In this document: positions 52,204 to 59,538 of the stretch, piece by piece
Numbering within the stretch: position 1 is the first letter of the stretch
Layout: the number at the start of each line of letters is the position of its first letter
NCBI GenBank assembly: GCA_946186915.1
Contig: CAMHOY010000006.1
Location: 53,087 to 117,086, forward strand
Direction: 5' to 3'
Origin: an uncultured Bacteroidales bacterium
Lineage (GTDB): Bacteria; Bacteroidota; Bacteroidia; Bacteroidales; Paludibacteraceae
Length of the DNA: 64,000 nucleotides
Translations under genes and position numbers: made by a program
The notes under the pieces: model-generated
What the model saw: the letters and a program-made list of their open reading frames with translations, nothing else
Told to the model about the DNA's origin: nothing
Databases searched by the model: none

Positions 52204-52847
52204 AGGGAGTAGGGTATGCCCTGCGGGATGTCCTCGGGTTTGTTGACGATGAAGATCTTCATCGCAATAGATGAAGGGAACTGCGCGAAATAAGAATCAT
52301 CCGACAAGTACCAATCAATGGACTCAATCGGAAAACGGCGCGGAGCCATCCTGTTCCAATAGCGTATATGCTTTTCCTGTTTTGGCACGACTTTGACGCC
52401 TGTCTTTCCATCAGCGAAATGCACAACAGCCACCACACGTTGCTTATGAACGCGTGCCTGCGCTTGTTGCTCCTCGTTCAGACGATGGGAAATAGTAATA
52501 TGCCGATGACCCTCCGCGTTGATACGCGCCATCTCGGCACGGAATAGACGGCCATGCGTGGAAGTGTCGCGGAGTTGACGGACTGCAATAGAATAATGAA
52601 TCATCTCGTGCAGAATGGTATCCTGTACCAGTTCTTCGGGAAGATCTATCCGTACATTGATCCGCAGTACGAAATCTTCGTTCCTGTATCCGCCGAACCA
52701 TCCCTGGCGCTTGCGCACAAACGTCACCTTGCCCAGAAATCCCTTGGCATGACTCAACTTTACCGGCAATGGCGGTAACTGCCCGCCGAAGAACTGCCGG
52801 TTAAAAGCGTCAAAATACGTTTGGATATACTCAACAGTCGGTTTCAC
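52200..52847 (-). CDS. SprT-like zinc metallopeptidase domain protein
   Basis: The protein has 215 residues. The zinc motif HEMIHYSIAV (HExxH) is near residue 80, and the third ligand may be the histidine in STHGRLFRAEMARIN. The upstream region (VEYIQTYFDAFNRQFFGGQL, KGFLGKVTFVRKRQ) matches SprT/Spartan-like domains, which act in protein turnover around DNA damage in eukaryotes. Role in bacteria is uncertain. Confidence 0.85.
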   Translation of the reverse strand: MKPTVEYIQTYFDAFNRQFFGGQLPPLPVKLSHAKGFLGKVTFVRKRQGWFGGYRNEDFVLRINVRIDLPEELVQDTILHEMIHYSIAVRQLRDTSTHGRLFRAEMARINAEGHRHITISHRLNEEQQAQARVHKQRVVAVVHFADGKTGVKVVPKQEKHIRYWNRMAPRRFPIESIDWYLSDDSYFAQFPSSIAMKIFIVNKPEDIPQGIPYSL

Positions 52848-52865
52848 GCTTCGTTTTTATAATTC

Positions 52866-52932
52866 TTGGTATAATAAATTGTACCAAACAAAAACAAGTG
52901 CAAAAATACTGCTTTTTTCGTAAACAGCCAAA
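52866..52932 (-). promoter_or_regulatory. Promoter and palindrome of the SprT-like gene
   Basis: Reading leftwards: -33 TTTG (complement of 52929-52932), 20 nt, then -7 TATTTTTG (complement of 52901-52908). An inverted repeat TTGGTA-N10-TACCAA lies just downstream at 52866-52887, where it could act as an operator or 5' hairpin. Confidence 0.8.
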
Positions 52933-53223
52933 TAAAATGAACATTTATTACATTTTTGTGGATAAAAATTAGGGAATATCAAAATTCTGGATAATTGGAC
53001 TAAAAAACAATTATCGATTTATGACACACGCTCATTTTTTATTATTTTCCCCTCTAACATTTGCATCCTTCTTTGTCCTGTGCGCGCAACCTCTGTTTGC
53101 GCGTTTTTTATCTTTTGTCAATTGGCCGGCATGGTATGCTTGTCGTTTCCTTATGCCAAAATCTGCCAAATCAACCTATTCCGGCATAAAAGTACATATT
53201 TTTTCATAAATATTCGAAAAAAA

Positions 53224-53255
53224 ATTGCGTATATCAAAAAAAAACTGTACCTTTG
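53224..53255 (+). promoter_or_regulatory. Promoter of R2
   Basis: The -33 ATTG is at 53224-53227, then 20 nt beginning CGTATATCAAAAAAAA, then -7 TACCTTTG at 53248-53255. Transcription should begin a few bases later, about 20 nt before the R2 core. The gene-free stretch 52848-53674 also holds an AT-rich segment to 53220 in which I see no gene. Confidence 0.87.
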
Positions 53256-53545
53256 CACCGCAAAGGTGAAAAATTGAGTGCCGTCACTCACTGACGTAAA
53301 ACAGGAGGACATAATAAAAAGCGTCTTACGCGCTTTGTTTTGGCTGGTTAGAATCTGGTAAATTCATAATGATAACCAAAACAATGCAGCACAAAGATGC
53401 TCATTAGTGTGTATATCTATAATGTACGCGCGTATTGGGCGTACATATATACATACAGCGTGGGCTACGGTGTTGTTTGTTCAGTTATCAGGGCAATACC
53501 AGAGCCTTAACCAGCGGAACAGCAATATTGCAGTCCCGCTTTTTT
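53256..53545 (+). ncRNA. R2: promoter-to-terminator structured RNA, second copy of the conserved element
   Basis: A small hairpin (CACC-GCAAA-GGTG) begins the transcript. The conserved block at 53281-53314 contains the hairpin CGTCA-CTCAC-TGACG and then GGAGGACATA. Hairpins AAAGCG/CGCTTT and ATGTACGC/GCGTACAT (53422-53429 with 53439-53446) follow. A terminator (AGCGG at 53513-53517 with CCGCT at 53536-53540, then T's) ends it. At about 285 nt with no credible ORF it is a candidate ncRNA, or a leader controlling the seven-gene unit downstream. Confidence 0.75.
53513..53545 (+). terminator. Terminator at the end of R2
   Basis: A 5-bp GC stem (AGCGG with CCGCT) extended by an inner GCAATATTGC palindrome is followed by six T's at 53540-53545. 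Genes downstream have no other clear promoter, so it may be an attenuator. Confidence 0.7.
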
Positions 53546-53564
53546 GTATATTTATGCCTATTTT

Positions 53565-53594
53565 CTGGAATAGCAAGATTATCTGGAATAGCAA
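53565..53594. repeat. Direct repeat CTGGAATAGCAA, two copies 18 bp apart
   Basis: Copies are at 53565-53576 and 53583-53594, between the R2 terminator and pseudoknot C. Confidence 0.8.
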
Positions 53595-53626
53595 AGCGGT
53601 CTATAACAACTAGTAAATACATATAA

Positions 53627-53658
53627 GGAGCAAGCCGAAAATCCGATAAAGAGTAGGC
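53627..53658 (+). promoter_or_regulatory. Pseudoknot motif copy C
   Basis: Stem 1 is GGA (53627-53629) with TCC (53642-53644); loop GCAA; stem 2 is GCC (53634-53636) with GGC (53656-53658). The ATG of the thioredoxin gene is 16 nt downstream. Confidence 0.78.
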
Positions 53659-53674
53659 AAAAATAATATTTTAT

Positions 53675-54766
53675 ATGAAACGTTATTTCTTACTTTTGTT
53701 AATTGCAAGTTTCGCGCTCCCGACAATTGCGCAACGTAACATTACGGAAGATGAATGGGACGAAATGTACATAACAAAACCGGTAGTGTTGGAATTTTAT
53801 GCTAATTGGTGTGCTCCATGCAAGCAACAGGGATCTATCATATCACGTCTTGCACAGGAATTTCCTGAAATAGACTTTTACAAAGTGAATATAGATCGTG
53901 AAAAAGATTGGTTCTCATATGAGACTGAAAATGGAGCTATTCCATTAATAGTGTTCTACTATGTTACAGAAGAGCGAAATTATGTAGTGAGAAAATCGTC
54001 CGTAGCTGGTTTCATGCCGTATTCAGAACTACGAGACTCTTGCCAAACCATTTTGAGAAGGTATAATGCTATGAAACGTAAAAATACTATACCTTTGAAG
54101 AAAGAAATGGTACAATCTGATACGATAATTGACATAGATGGAGTGAAGTATACTTTAGCTTTGGATGGTTATGTGGACATGGGAACCTCTGTTAAGTGGG
54201 CTGCATATAATCTTGGCGCGAATCGGCCCGAACAAATAGGCGGGTACTATGCTTGGGGAGAAATTGAAACCAAACGGGAATATAATTGGTATAATTATAA
54301 GCATGTGATTGCTTCTACATTAGGAAGCGTAAATGTATCTTTCCGGAGATATAATATATATACAGATAAATTAAACAGACTACTTGTTGAGGATGATGCT
54401 GTAAAGCAGCACTGGGGCGGTAATTGGCGTATTCCTACACAAGACGACTATATGGCATTAATAGAAAAATGCGAGTGGAAAGAATTCTCGCTAAAAGGAG
54501 TAAATGGAATAATTGCTTATTCTCCGCAGAAGCACAATGCTATCTTTTTTCCATTAACAGGGTGGATGTTTAATGGCTTGAACGACAAAGAAACAGTCGG
54601 AGAGTATTGGACGATGGATTTGCCTTTATCATCGTATAGTGGAGTGTGTGATGAGGCGTATTTATTTTACATTTCTTTCGATGATGGTTCTATTAGTGCC
54701 CGAGATTACACAGGAAGAGCTGTGGGTCTGCCGATTAGGCCTATATATGACCCGTACGGACATTGA
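53675..54766 (+). CDS. Secreted thioredoxin domain fused to FISUMP domain
   Basis: The protein has 363 residues with a signal peptide (MKRYFLLLLIASFALPTIAQ). Residues about 25-130 form a thioredoxin fold with the active site YANWCAPCKQQ. Residues about 160-360 form a FISUMP (Fibrobacter succinogenes major paralogous) domain: YVDMGTSVKWAAYNLGANRP, GGYYAWGEIETK, HWGGNWRIPTQDDYMALIEK and GRAVGLPIRPIYDP. The combination could use the redox domain in the periplasm and the lectin-like FISUMP fold for anchoring or binding. It heads the unit that ends in the cysteine-rich peptide system; a role in its disulfides is possible but inferred. Confidence 0.85.
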   Translation: MKRYFLLLLIASFALPTIAQRNITEDEWDEMYITKPVVLEFYANWCAPCKQQGSIISRLAQEFPEIDFYKVNIDREKDWFSYETENGAIPLIVFYYVTEERNYVVRKSSVAGFMPYSELRDSCQTILRRYNAMKRKNTIPLKKEMVQSDTIIDIDGVKYTLALDGYVDMGTSVKWAAYNLGANRPEQIGGYYAWGEIETKREYNWYNYKHVIASTLGSVNVSFRRYNIYTDKLNRLLVEDDAVKQHWGGNWRIPTQDDYMALIEKCEWKEFSLKGVNGIIAYSPQKHNAIFFPLTGWMFNGLNDKETVGEYWTMDLPLSSYSGVCDEAYLFYISFDDGSISARDYTGRAVGLPIRPIYDPYGH

Positions 54767-54783
54767 TTTTTAAAATTGATATT

Positions 54784-55368
54784 ATGAAACGCTTATTTTT
54801 ATTATGCATACTGGCATGTTGCCTTGGTAATATGCTAACTGCACAAAATCTTGTGCCCGTGGAAGATTCTCGTACCGGTTTGTATGGCTACAAACAAGAG
54901 GGCAGTGACAAATGGATTGTCAAACCGAAGTACTACATCGCCAATCATTTTCGCGAAGGACTTGCCGTTGTAATTAAGAAAAAAGGTATCCATAAAGATG
55001 AGTATGGAAGTATGTTATGCCCAAAATACTTTGCCGGATATATTGACGAGACAGGCAAGATTGTTATTCCTCTAAAATTCGAATGGACTAATGACTTCCA
55101 CGAGGGACTTGCAGTCGTAAAAGTGTGGGATGATACAAGTATCTTCCATTGGCGATTTGGCTACATTGACACAGCTGGACGTTTTGTTGTGCCTCCCATC
55201 TATGATTCAGCCGATGATTTTAGGAATGGTCGTGCTCGTGTACGTTGGTATGACGAATACGGCTTTTGTTGGGAGACTTACATAGACGAATATGGTCGGG
55301 AGGGAGAAAAGAGACAAGTCGGTAATTCTAGTTTGCCAGAAGGACAGACCAGACCAAGATGGAGATGA
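54784..55368 (+). CDS. Secreted WG-repeat protein
   Basis: I start at ATG 54784 (MKRLFLLCILACCLGNMLTA, a signal peptide). The 194-residue protein has three WG-type repeats: YGYKQEGSDKWIVKPKY then FREGLAVV, AGYIDETGKIVIPLKFEW then FHEGLAVV, and FGYIDTAGRFVVPPIYDS then FRNGRARV. WG repeats form beta-propeller-like binding surfaces. It is the only gene in this unit before the peptide operon that lacks the pseudoknot. Confidence 0.82.
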   Translation: MKRLFLLCILACCLGNMLTAQNLVPVEDSRTGLYGYKQEGSDKWIVKPKYYIANHFREGLAVVIKKKGIHKDEYGSMLCPKYFAGYIDETGKIVIPLKFEWTNDFHEGLAVVKVWDDTSIFHWRFGYIDTAGRFVVPPIYDSADDFRNGRARVRWYDEYGFCWETYIDEYGREGEKRQVGNSSLPEGQTRPRWR

Positions 55369-55374
55369 CATAAC

Positions 55375-55404
55375 AGGGGAAGGCGAAAACCTAATAGAGT
55401 AGGC
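55375..55404 (+). promoter_or_regulatory. Pseudoknot motif copy D
   Basis: Stem 1 is AGG (55375-55377) with CCT (55390-55392); loop GGAA; stem 2 reads GGC (55382-55384) with GGC (55402-55404), so the middle pair is a G-G mismatch and this copy is the weakest. The ATG is 24 nt downstream. Confidence 0.65.
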
Positions 55405-55428
55405 AAAATATTATTAAATGCTATTTGT

Positions 55429-56427
55429 ATGAAAAAAGTTTTTTTACTTGCACTGACGCTTTTAGTGTCGAACATTGTTTTTTCACAACGTGCATCCTAT
55501 ACAGAACAGATTACTTTTGTGGAACCAACTATAGATTTATCACAATGGAATAGTAATTATCAAGAGTTATATAAAGTCCAGGAATCACGTATCGCAAATA
55601 AATATACACCACAACTGGCTATGATTATTAAAAATGAAGCTGAGCAACCGGAACAATCAGACGAGATGATTAACAATATGTTGCAACAAAATCTCAAGGG
55701 TGGATACAGTGCATATTTTATTGAAACTGCCTATAAACTTTTTTTCAGCGATAGAGCAATCAGAATGCTGGTAAGAAAACCTAAAATCCGGCAGCAACTG
55801 TTCAATAAAGGTTGTGAGATTTTATGCGAATTAGTAGCAATGTACCCTAAGGATTACAAACAGCGACTAATTAAGGATATAGAAGGATGGCAAAGAGATC
55901 TAAATGAATTCCAAATGCCACAAGGGAAATTGATAGAAAGACAAGGAATTGATGAATACGATGGGCATATTCATTTGTACAATCAAAAAGGAGAGGAAAT
56001 TGAGAATTTCTGGCTGAGGAGAATCTACTTTGACAAGATACCTTATGAGGAATTAAAAAGCATGTTGAATACTCTGTTAACACGCGTACGGGCAGTTGAC
56101 GTAACAAGTAATGATGATATGATGGCTTGTTATAAAATAAATAATGAGATTTCCTATTGTCAAGGAACAGAATATTGTTATTTTTTACCATGTAATGGAA
56201 ATCCTATAAAACGCCTTTTGCATGTCAGTATGTGGCAAACAAAATTATTGACCTATCGTCCTAATGACGGTTTGTATGAGTTAACAATAGATAATAATTA
56301 TCCTTTAGCCCATTCATTTTATGGTAATTTAGGCGAGGATGATTTTTATTGCACAAGGGTACTTATCAACAAAAATGCCGAAGTGGAAAGTATAGAAGGG
56401 AAATATTATCCTCATTATACTAAATAA
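55429..56427 (+). CDS. Secreted protein of unknown function marked by pseudoknot D
   Basis: The protein has 332 residues with a signal peptide (MKKVFLLALTLLVSNIVFSQ). A helical region follows (ETAYKLFFSDRAIRMLVRKP, KGCEILCELVAMYPKDYKQR), then a more beta-rich part with several cysteines (CYKINNEISYCQGTEYCYFL). A+T-rich codon use stands out against the core genes, suggesting recent transfer. No family is recognised. Confidence 0.68.
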   Translation: MKKVFLLALTLLVSNIVFSQRASYTEQITFVEPTIDLSQWNSNYQELYKVQESRIANKYTPQLAMIIKNEAEQPEQSDEMINNMLQQNLKGGYSAYFIETAYKLFFSDRAIRMLVRKPKIRQQLFNKGCEILCELVAMYPKDYKQRLIKDIEGWQRDLNEFQMPQGKLIERQGIDEYDGHIHLYNQKGEEIENFWLRRIYFDKIPYEELKSMLNTLLTRVRAVDVTSNDDMMACYKINNEISYCQGTEYCYFLPCNGNPIKRLLHVSMWQTKLLTYRPNDGLYELTIDNNYPLAHSFYGNLGEDDFYCTRVLINKNAEVESIEGKYYPHYTK

Positions 56428-56432
56428 AATAC

Positions 56433-56462
56433 AGGGGAAGCCGAAAACCTAATAGAGTAGGC
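56433..56462 (+). promoter_or_regulatory. Pseudoknot motif copy E
   Basis: Stem 1 is AGG (56433-56435) with CCT (56448-56450); loop GGAA; stem 2 is GCC (56440-56442) with GGC (56460-56462). The ATG of the peptide precursor is 23 nt downstream. Confidence 0.8.
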
Positions 56463-56485
56463 GAAATTTCAAACTTTATGAAGTT

Positions 56486-56767
56486 ATGAAGAAAAACAAA
56501 AAGAAAGAAGAATTGCAGTCGCGACGCGAGTTCTTCAAATCTGCAGCAAAGGCGGCGTTACCCGTAATTGGAGCTGTTATTTTGTCAAATGTACCGTCTC
56601 AATTATTTGCTGCAGGACCGCATTATGGTTCTAAGAATTGTGGTACTACCTGTGCAGGCGGTTGCGTTGGGTCATGTACGGAAGTATGTAACAGTTCATG
56701 TAAAGGAACTTGTAATAACACATGTTATAGTGGGTGTTATCGGGGCTGTAAAAATGTATCTGATTAA
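56486..56767 (+). CDS. Tat-exported CXXX-repeat peptide precursor (RiPP)
   Basis: The product has 93 residues. SRREFFK at residues 12-18 is a twin-arginine motif followed by the hydrophobic stretch AAKAALPVIGAVILSNVP. After the likely cleavage region LFAAGP comes a core with ten cysteines exactly four residues apart (Cys52 to Cys88: CGTT, CAGG, CVGS, CTEV, CNSS, CKGT, CNNT, CYSG, CYRG, C). This matches the class named CXXX-repeat target peptides of radical SAM/SPASM maturases, made ribosomally and then modified. The reading starts at 56486; a 3-codon ATG-AAG-TTA-TGA frame overlaps its ATG. Confidence 0.9.
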   Translation: MKKNKKKEELQSRREFFKSAAKAALPVIGAVILSNVPSQLFAAGPHYGSKNCGTTCAGGCVGSCTEVCNSSCKGTCNNTCYSGCYRGCKNVSD

Positions 56768-56775
56768 ATCGCAGT

Positions 56776-56811
56776 GTGAGGCTGTCTACATGGACTGTAA
56801 GACAGCCTCAC
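56776..56811 (+). promoter_or_regulatory. 12-bp perfect hairpin between precursor and maturase genes
   Basis: GTGAGGCTGTCT (56776-56787) pairs fully with AGACAGCCTCAC (56800-56811) around a 12-nt loop. No T-run follows, so it is more likely an mRNA processing or stabilising element that sets precursor-to-enzyme ratio, or a weak attenuator, than a full terminator. Confidence 0.85.
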
Positions 56812-56823
56812 CGTATTAGCTGT

Positions 56824-58044
56824 ATGAATGAAATTAAGTCAATTGCCGCTTCGTGGAAGGAAGACCAATCTAAGTCTATAACTTTTATTGTAACGAAGGA
56901 CTGCCAACTTGCTTGCAAATATTGTTACCTTGTTGGCAAAAATGAGAAAGAACGTATGCCATGGGAAGTGGCAAAAGCTGCCATCGACTACGTGCTTGAT
57001 CATGAGAATTCCCCTGAGTTTGCGTATGAAAATGTGATATGGGACTTTATTGGTGGAGAGCCATTTCTGGAGATAGATCTTATAGATAAAATATGCGATT
57101 ATATAAAGATGGAGTTATTCCGTCGGAATCATCATTGGTTCAACTCGTATCGTTTCTCTTTCTCTACCAATGGTATTAATTATGATTCGGAGAAAGTGCA
57201 AAATTTCATAAAGAAAAATAGAGAACATCTTTCAATCGGGATAACTATTGATGGAACAGAGCGAAAACACGACATGAATCGGATCTATAAGCATACCGAG
57301 CGAGGATCGTATAAAGATGTAGTAAGAAATATACCTTTATGGATGAAACAATTTCCAGATGAAGGCACAAAAGTAACTATTTCATCTGCGGATATTCCGT
57401 ATATCTGCGAGTCTGTGTTGCACTTGTACGATCTGGGTATACACATAGTGAATATCAACTGCGTATTTGAGCATGTTTGGAAAGATGGAGATGACAAACT
57501 TTTCGAAGATCAGTTAATGCAGTTGGCAGATGCCATTATTGATAGGGATTTGTACAAAGATTATGCTTGCTCTTTTTTCTCGGAAAACATGGGTAAACCT
57601 TTGGATTGTAAACTACATAATCAAAACTGGTGTGGAGCCGGACAAATGCTGGCTATAGATGCTGCAGGTAATTTCTATCCTTGTACTCGTTTTGCGCAGT
57701 ATTCTTTACGTGATAAAGAAGCATGGATAATTGGCAATATCCATGACGGCATTGACCAAAACAAGCTCCGTCCTTTCCTTACATTAGATCGTTGCACGCA
57801 ATCCACCCCCGAATGTGTAAATTGCGAGGTGGCAGAAGGCTGTGCATGGTGTCAAGGAGAAAACTTCGACGCGGCACAGACACACACTGTCTTTGAACGC
57901 GCAACTGCTATCTGCAAAATGCACAAGGCGCGTGTGCGGGCGAACAATTATTATTGGAACAAACTCTACCGCAAATTGGAGTTAGAGGGAAAACGTGAAG
58001 AGTTCGAAGCTAATAAAAAAGATGTAAAACCCGAAATCTGTTAA
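56824..58044 (+). CDS. Radical SAM/SPASM peptide maturase, CXXX-repeat target family
   Basis: I start at ATG 56824; an upstream in-frame GTG would put the hairpin inside the gene. The 406-residue protein has the radical SAM cluster motif CQLACKYCYL (CxxxCxxC) near residue 25, the SAM-binding FIGGEPFLE, and a C-terminal SPASM domain with CGAGQMLAIDAAGNFYPCTR and then CTQSTPECVNCEVAEGCAWC. Such enzymes build thioether or other crosslinks in peptides. The target is almost surely the ten-cysteine precursor encoded before it. Confidence 0.92.
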   Translation: MNEIKSIAASWKEDQSKSITFIVTKDCQLACKYCYLVGKNEKERMPWEVAKAAIDYVLDHENSPEFAYENVIWDFIGGEPFLEIDLIDKICDYIKMELFRRNHHWFNSYRFSFSTNGINYDSEKVQNFIKKNREHLSIGITIDGTERKHDMNRIYKHTERGSYKDVVRNIPLWMKQFPDEGTKVTISSADIPYICESVLHLYDLGIHIVNINCVFEHVWKDGDDKLFEDQLMQLADAIIDRDLYKDYACSFFSENMGKPLDCKLHNQNWCGAGQMLAIDAAGNFYPCTRFAQYSLRDKEAWIIGNIHDGIDQNKLRPFLTLDRCTQSTPECVNCEVAEGCAWCQGENFDAAQTHTVFERATAICKMHKARVRANNYYWNKLYRKLELEGKREEFEANKKDVKPEIC

Positions 58045-58048
58045 TGCC

Positions 58049-58993
58049 ATGCTACAATACTTAGTTATTTTATTGGACGATACAAGCGTGGCATACTGCC
58101 ATGCCAAAAACCCACTCAAGGAGCGCAATCTCATACCGTTGGATACGCTCAGAAAGGCTATTCTATTTGGTATGAAAGAGAATCTGATGATCCAGTACGT
58201 CTATCCCGACTACGAATTGACGGAGGAATACAACGAAGTCATCGAGTCCATCGACCATGTGAAAATAGGTCGCGATGTAGCGGTGTACAACGGAGTGCCG
58301 AAATCGATTGCTACAGAAAATGTAGTATTACGTCTTTCCATTGCTGAATTTATCGCCAAACAGTATGATCTTGCTACTCTGTTGCCGCAAGTGACACGTC
58401 TAAATATCTGTTTGACGGATATAGAGAGTTTCAAAGATGATCAAGCAGAGGATTACAAGAAAGCACTTGCTACACTTAATGCCGTATTAGTAAATCTATA
58501 CAAATCGGGCAAACAACCGCAACTGAATATCCTTACTGACCGTCTGCAACTAAAGGAAATGCACAACTGCGGCGCAGGTGACAGCAATATCACTATCGCG
58601 CCTAATGGCAAGTTCTATCTATGTCCGGCATTCTATTACGACGAGAAAATGGGTATCAGCAACCGCTTGAACCATCACAAACCATCTTCTGAACGCTCGG
58701 TTGGAGATTTGGAAACAGGTTTGCAGATACCGAATCCGCAGTTACTTAAACTTGATCATGCGCCGCTCTGCCGTATTTGTGATGCATACCATTGTAACCG
58801 CTGTATTTGGCTTAACCAGAAATTGACATGGGACAATAACACGCCTTCGCATCAGCAATGTGTGTTGGCACATTTGGAACGCAACGCGGCACGCGACTTG
58901 CAACAACAACTGATGACGGCAGGCTTAATAGCCGGAGAGGAAATAAAACAAATTGATTACCTCGACCCGTTTGATGTACGGGAACAATTCTAA
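58049..58993 (+). CDS. CXXX-repeat peptide maturase partner (SPASM-like, no radical SAM motif)
   Basis: The protein has 314 residues. The C-terminal half carries SPASM-like cysteines (NCGAGDSNITIAPNGKFYLC, then CRICDAYHCNRCIWLNQ), but the radical SAM CxxxCxxC is absent. The N-terminal half is a degenerate TIM-barrel-like region (LNICLTDIESFKDDQAEDYK). It fits the partner annotated as CXXX repeat peptide maturase. It probably binds the precursor or works in complex with the active enzyme. Overlap with the next gene is one base. Confidence 0.82.
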   Translation: MLQYLVILLDDTSVAYCHAKNPLKERNLIPLDTLRKAILFGMKENLMIQYVYPDYELTEEYNEVIESIDHVKIGRDVAVYNGVPKSIATENVVLRLSIAEFIAKQYDLATLLPQVTRLNICLTDIESFKDDQAEDYKKALATLNAVLVNLYKSGKQPQLNILTDRLQLKEMHNCGAGDSNITIAPNGKFYLCPAFYYDEKMGISNRLNHHKPSSERSVGDLETGLQIPNPQLLKLDHAPLCRICDAYHCNRCIWLNQKLTWDNNTPSHQQCVLAHLERNAARDLQQQLMTAGLIAGEEIKQIDYLDPFDVREQF

Positions 58994-59277
58994 TGATTAT
59001 GAAAAAATTAGTAGGTCAGGTTACACCTGAAGAAAAGAATGAGATCCAAACGCTCTTTGAGCGTCGGAATGGTTTGAATGAGTTGGCAAAAATTCTGACA
59101 GCCGATAATTCGGATTTGTATGAGAAGTTGGTAAAAGACATGGGCGAGACTGGCTCCAAGTTCCAAAACTGGTGGGACACCATGGCGCAGAAATACCAAT
59201 GGGAGTCCGCAGAGAACGGAAACTGGGAAATCAACTTTGAGACTCGTGAGATATTTCTTGTAATACCGGAAAACTAA
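58993..59277 (+). CDS. CXXX-repeat peptide modification system small protein
   Basis: The protein has 94 residues (MIMKKLVGQVTPEEKNEIQT and ERRNGLNELAKILTADNSDL), helical at first and ending in a strand-rich tail (WWDTMAQKYQWE, NWEINFETREIFLVIPEN). Small proteins of this size accompany CXXX maturases and are thought to help recognise the precursor. The start shares one base with the upstream stop. Confidence 0.75.
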   Translation: MIMKKLVGQVTPEEKNEIQTLFERRNGLNELAKILTADNSDLYEKLVKDMGETGSKFQNWWDTMAQKYQWESAENGNWEINFETREIFLVIPEN

Positions 59278-59289
59278 AGAGGAATAATT

Positions 59290-59538
59290 ATGCTAAACAT
59301 GATTCTATTATTTATCGGCACCACTGAAATAATTGTCATTGGTGGCATAGCTCTCCTTATCTTCGGCGGCAAGAAACTGCCGGAACTGATGCGTGGCCTC
59401 GGCAAAGGAGTTAAAGAGTTCAAGGAGGGCATGAAGGATGTGAAAGAAGAAATAAACAACAACGGACAACCGCAAGAACAACCGCAATCCGAAGAACAGG
59501 AAAAAGAGGAAACTCCGCAAGAGCCGAAACATGAGTGA
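59290..59538 (+). CDS. tatA: Sec-independent translocase subunit TatA
   Basis: The 82-residue protein has an N-terminal membrane helix (ILLFIGTTEIIVIGGIALLI), the FGGKKLPELMRGLGKGVKEF hinge and amphipathic helix typical of TatA, and a Gln/Glu-rich tail. Overlap with tatC is 8 nt. Its place directly after the peptide-modification genes suggests it is a private export route for the Tat-signal peptide. Confidence 0.93.
   Translation: MLNMILLFIGTTEIIVIGGIALLIFGGKKLPELMRGLGKGVKEFKEGMKDVKEEINNNGQPQEQPQSEEQEKEETPQEPKHE

Noticed and set aside
53021..53209. 62-codon plus-strand ORF upstream of R2
   Set aside because: It lies in A+T-rich sequence before the R2 promoter, has no recognisable domain, and overlaps the -35 side of that promoter. 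Hydrophobic content follows from base composition.
47961..53314. R1 and R2 as the ends of an integrated mobile element
   Set aside because: They are in direct orientation and similar to each other, but I see no integrase, transposase or relaxase and no target duplication; the idea is kept only as an alternative.
53407..53613. Overlapping 63-68 codon ORFs inside R2 and its terminator
   Set aside because: They run through the hairpins and terminator; codon patterns are not protein-like.
48325..56462. Pseudoknot copies as integron attC-like cassette sites
   Set aside because: No integrase is present, the GTT/AAC core positions of attC are missing, and all copies sit at a fixed distance upstream of start codons rather than downstream of genes.
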